Source: Actinomycetes bacterium (GTDB taxonomy: Bacteria > Actinomycetota > Actinomycetes > Propionibacteriales > Nocardioidaceae). From it: a stretch of DNA of 7,221 bases. The translations under genes were made by a program, and so were the position numbers. A model generated the notes under the pieces. It did not search any database, was not told the origin of the DNA, and saw only the letters and a list, made by a program, of their open reading frames with translations. Below are positions 4,992-7,221 of this stretch, piece by piece. The stretch is from NCBI GenBank assembly GCA_023417775.1, contig JAEZEJ010000022.1:1-7221 (forward strand). Reading direction: 5' to 3'. Every line of letters begins with the position of its first letter. The stretch's first letter is position 1.

Positions 4992-7172
4992 ATGCGATCT
5001 CTCCACTCTCCTGAATCCAGCTCCTCCCCCGACTCGTTCCCGGTCTTCGCGTTGCCCGACCGACGTGCGGCGAAAGCGCGTTCTTCACTCGTCCGGGCGG
5101 ACGAGGCGCACTTCGCCGAGCTCGCCACCGTCATCGCGGGACGCCTCCGCGAACTGACCTCCCGGCGGGACGCGGCACTCCGGGCCCCCGCGGGCCCAGG
5201 GCAGGCCGCACTCGATCGCGATCAGGAGGTGCGTCGTCTCGATGCGGAATTGCGCCGACTGCGCCGCTTCGCCCCCGAGATGTGCCTCGGCCGCATGCTG
5301 ATCGCGGACACTCCCGATGCGGCCGTCTACATCGGGAGGATGGGGCTCACGGCTCCGGACGGCCGTCGTCTCCTGATCGACTGGCGTTCACCCGCCGCCG
5401 AGCCCTTCTTCGCCGCCACTCCGGCACGGCCCATGGGGTTGTCGAGCCGTCGGCGCTATCGGTGGAGCGACGGCCGGGTCGTCGACTACTGGGATGAGGT
5501 TGTCGCCGGCGAGGGATCCGAGGGGCTCGCCCCGGACCAGGACTCCGCGCTCCTCGCGTCCCTCGTGCGGAGCCGGTCGTCGCGGATGCAGGAGGTTCTC
5601 ACGACGATCCAGGCGGACCAGGACGCGATCATCCGTGCTCCCTCGGCGGGCGCACTGGTGGTCGACGGAGGGCCGGGGACGGGCAAGACCGTGGTCGCTC
5701 TGCACCGCGCCGCCTATCTGCTCTATGCCGATCCCCGCCTCGGGGAGGGGCGCGGCGGGATCCTCGTGATCGGGCCGCACCGTCCCTATCTGGCCTATAT
5801 CGGCGATGTGCTCCCGAGCCTCGGCGAGGAGGGCGTCTCCACCTGCACCGTCGAGGACCTGGTGCCAGGCCTGCCGGAGCTGCCGGAGGAGGTCGACCCG
5901 GAGGTCGCGCGGCTGAAGGCGCAAGCGGCCATGGTCGATGCGATCGAACCGGCCGTCCGGCTCTACGAGGAGCCGCCCACCGAGTCGCTGCTCGTGGAGA
6001 CCCCCTGGGGAGATCTGCTGATGCGGCCCGCCGAGTGGGCGGAGGCGTTCGCCTCGGCCGATCCGCAGCTGCCGCACAATGACGCGCGCGACGAGGTCTG
6101 GGAGGCGGTGCTCGCGATCCTCGTCGACGGCTGTCGTGATGCCGACGTCTCCGCCGAGGAGTTGATGCGGACGCTGCGGCGCGATGCCGGACTCGCCGAG
6201 GCCTTCGACCGAGCCTGGCCGTTGATCGATCCCTTCGATCTCGTCGGCGATCTCTGGGAGGTGCCGGCCTATCTGCGCCGGTGTGCGCCGTGGCTGACCA
6301 GGGAGGAGATCGGAGCGCTTCAGCGGGCCGATCCCCGCGCATGGACTGCGGCGGACCGTCCTCTGCTGGATGCGGCGCGCCGCCGCCTGGGCGACCCTCG
6401 GGCGGCACGGCGACGCCGTCGTCACGAGGCCGCACTCGCCGCCGAACGGGAGGACCGTACGCGGGTGATCGACGACCTCATCGTGGCCGACGACTCCGAG
6501 ATGCTCGTGATGTCCATGCTGCGTGGCGACGACCTGCGGTCGGTCCTCGACGATGAGGCACCGCTGGAGGAGGAGAGTCCTCCTCTCGACGGGCCGTTCG
6601 CGCACCTCATCGTGGACGAGGCGCAGGAGCTCACCGATGCCGAATGGCGGATGGTGCTCAGTCGGTGTCCGGCGCAGAGCGTCACCATCGTGGGCGACCG
6701 GGCCCAGTCGAGGCGGGGTTTCACCGAGTCCTGGGAGAAACGGCTGGGGCGCGTGGGTGTCGGCACGGTCGAGCGGGCTTCCCTCACGGTCAACTACCGC
6801 ACACCGTCCGAGGTCATGGAGGAGGCGGCTCCCGTCATCCGCCGGGTGCTGCCGGACGCCAATGTGCCGATCTCGGTGCGGTCGAGCGGTGTTCCGGTCG
6901 CCCACGGACATCCTGATGACCTCGATGCCCTCCTCGGCGACTGGCTGACGCGTCATGAGGAGGGGACCGCCTGCATCATCGGGGGCGCGACGGTGAACCT
7001 CCGTGACCCCTCACGCGTGCGGCACCTCTCCCCCGCCCTGGCGAAGGGACTCGAGTTCGATCTGGTCGTGCTGCTCGATCCGGAGTCCTTCGGCACCGGT
7101 ATCGACGGTGCGGTCGACCGCTATGTCGCCATGACCCGTGCGACACAGCAGCTGGTGGTCCTCCGCACGTGA
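4992..7172 (+). CDS. helR: HelR, helicase-like RNA polymerase recycling ATPase (726 aa)
   Basis: This is a superfamily 1 (UvrD/Rep-like) ATPase of the HelD/HelR group. It binds RNA polymerase rather than unwinding DNA, frees stalled enzyme, and in the HelR branch displaces rifamycins and confers tolerance. An N-terminal antiparallel coiled coil at about 31-93, turning near 65-72, fits the secondary-channel arm. The conserved block LCLGRM...YIGRMGL...LIDWRSPAAEPFF (about 98-140) is typical of the family. ATPase motifs are a Q motif near 207-210, Walker A GGPGTGKT (226-233), Walker B VDEAQ (541-545), motif III VGDRAQS (567-573), motif IV NYRT (601-604), motif V AKGLEFD (684-690) and motif VI AMTRA (713-717). 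The Walker A to B insertion is long and ends in an acidic stretch (about 494-528), probably the primary-channel loop. Length is normal for the family. ATG at 4992 is the first start in the gap but lacks a nearby Shine-Dalgarno. The RAE-like repeat upstream supports HelR over generic HelD. Confidence 0.94.
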   Translation: MRSLHSPESSSSPDSFPVFALPDRRAAKARSSLVRADEAHFAELATVIAGRLRELTSRRDAALRAPAGPGQAALDRDQEVRRLDAELRRLRRFAPEMCLGRMLIADTPDAAVYIGRMGLTAPDGRRLLIDWRSPAAEPFFAATPARPMGLSSRRRYRWSDGRVVDYWDEVVAGEGSEGLAPDQDSALLASLVRSRSSRMQEVLTTIQADQDAIIRAPSAGALVVDGGPGTGKTVVALHRAAYLLYADPRLGEGRGGILVIGPHRPYLAYIGDVLPSLGEEGVSTCTVEDLVPGLPELPEEVDPEVARLKAQAAMVDAIEPAVRLYEEPPTESLLVETPWGDLLMRPAEWAEAFASADPQLPHNDARDEVWEAVLAILVDGCRDADVSAEELMRTLRRDAGLAEAFDRAWPLIDPFDLVGDLWEVPAYLRRCAPWLTREEIGALQRADPRAWTAADRPLLDAARRRLGDPRAARRRRRHEAALAAEREDRTRVIDDLIVADDSEMLVMSMLRGDDLRSVLDDEAPLEEESPPLDGPFAHLIVDEAQELTDAEWRMVLSRCPAQSVTIVGDRAQSRRGFTESWEKRLGRVGVGTVERASLTVNYRTPSEVMEEAAPVIRRVLPDANVPISVRSSGVPVAHGHPDDLDALLGDWLTRHEEGTACIIGGATVNLRDPSRVRHLSPALAKGLEFDLVVLLDPESFGTGIDGAVDRYVAMTRATQQLVVLRT

Positions 7173-7188
7173 TGAGCCGAGGCGGGAT

Positions 7189-7221
7189 GTGCATCGGTGG
7201 TCGCTGTGACCACCGATGCAC
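7189..7221. terminator. Strong inverted repeat after helR, candidate terminator (cut by window edge)
   Basis: Perfect 14-bp arms (7189-7202 and 7208-7221), beginning GTGCATCGG and ending CCGATGCAC, enclose the 5-base loop GCTGT. The left arm starts 16 bases after the helR stop. The right arm ends exactly at the window edge, so the stem may be longer and a T-run cannot be checked. Position directly after a stop codon makes a terminator the simplest reading; a dispersed palindromic repeat or an operator for the next gene is possible. Confidence 0.5.

Noticed and set aside
5388..6956. Long antisense open frame (522 codons) opposite helR
   Set aside because: It lies wholly under a gene with all SF1 ATPase motifs. 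Its translation is low-complexity, rich in His, Arg and Gly, with no recognisable domain, as is typical of shadow frames in GC-rich DNA.
4992..7172. helR as a UvrD/PcrA DNA repair helicase or DNA helicase IV
   Set aside because: The N-terminal coiled coil, the LCLGRM and DWRSPAAEPFF block, and the upstream RAE-like repeat fit HelD/HelR rather than a DNA-unwinding enzyme.

Overview
The window is GC-rich, with G or C at most third codon positions, GTG and ATG starts, and protein families typical of Actinomycetota: an IniA/IniC-type dynamin pair, a membrane-anchored DsbA-like protein and a HelR-type ATPase. Some sequence flavour resembles Micrococcales, for example Dermabacteraceae/Brachybacterium, but that is an impression only and no marker gene is present to place it.

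Layout: (1) 72-3412, + strand: two dynamin-like GTPase genes overlapping by 4 bases (ATGA), matching mycobacterial iniA-iniC in order and size. The first protein has a hydrophobic membrane-interaction segment and the second does not. (2) 3399-4834, - strand: a two-gene operon with a 4-base GTGA-type junction. A single-pass, extracytoplasmic CPSC thioredoxin-fold protein (DsbA family) comes first, then an unrecognised four-helix membrane protein whose last 14 bases overlap the end of the second GTPase gene tail to tail. (3) 4835-4991: a divergent intergenic region holding a 25-bp inverted repeat (12-bp arms around one base). Its 19-bp core looks like the rifamycin-associated element (RAE) known upstream of rifamycin-resistance genes. 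(4) 4992-7172, + strand: helR, a 726-aa helicase-like RNA polymerase-recycling ATPase of the HelD/HelR family. A strong inverted repeat follows it and runs to the window edge.

How it may work together: the best-supported functional story is RAE plus helR, a rifamycin-responsive RNA polymerase protection unit in which HelR displaces rifamycin or dislodges stalled polymerase. The GTPase pair and the DsbA/four-helix operon are both envelope-related. No sequence evidence ties them to rifamycin, except that the RAE-like palindrome also lies in the upstream region of the DsbA operon. I see no mobile element, CRISPR array, rRNA or tRNA. The palindrome-helR pair is the strongest observation; the system class is known, but this instance and its divergent neighbour deserve a check.
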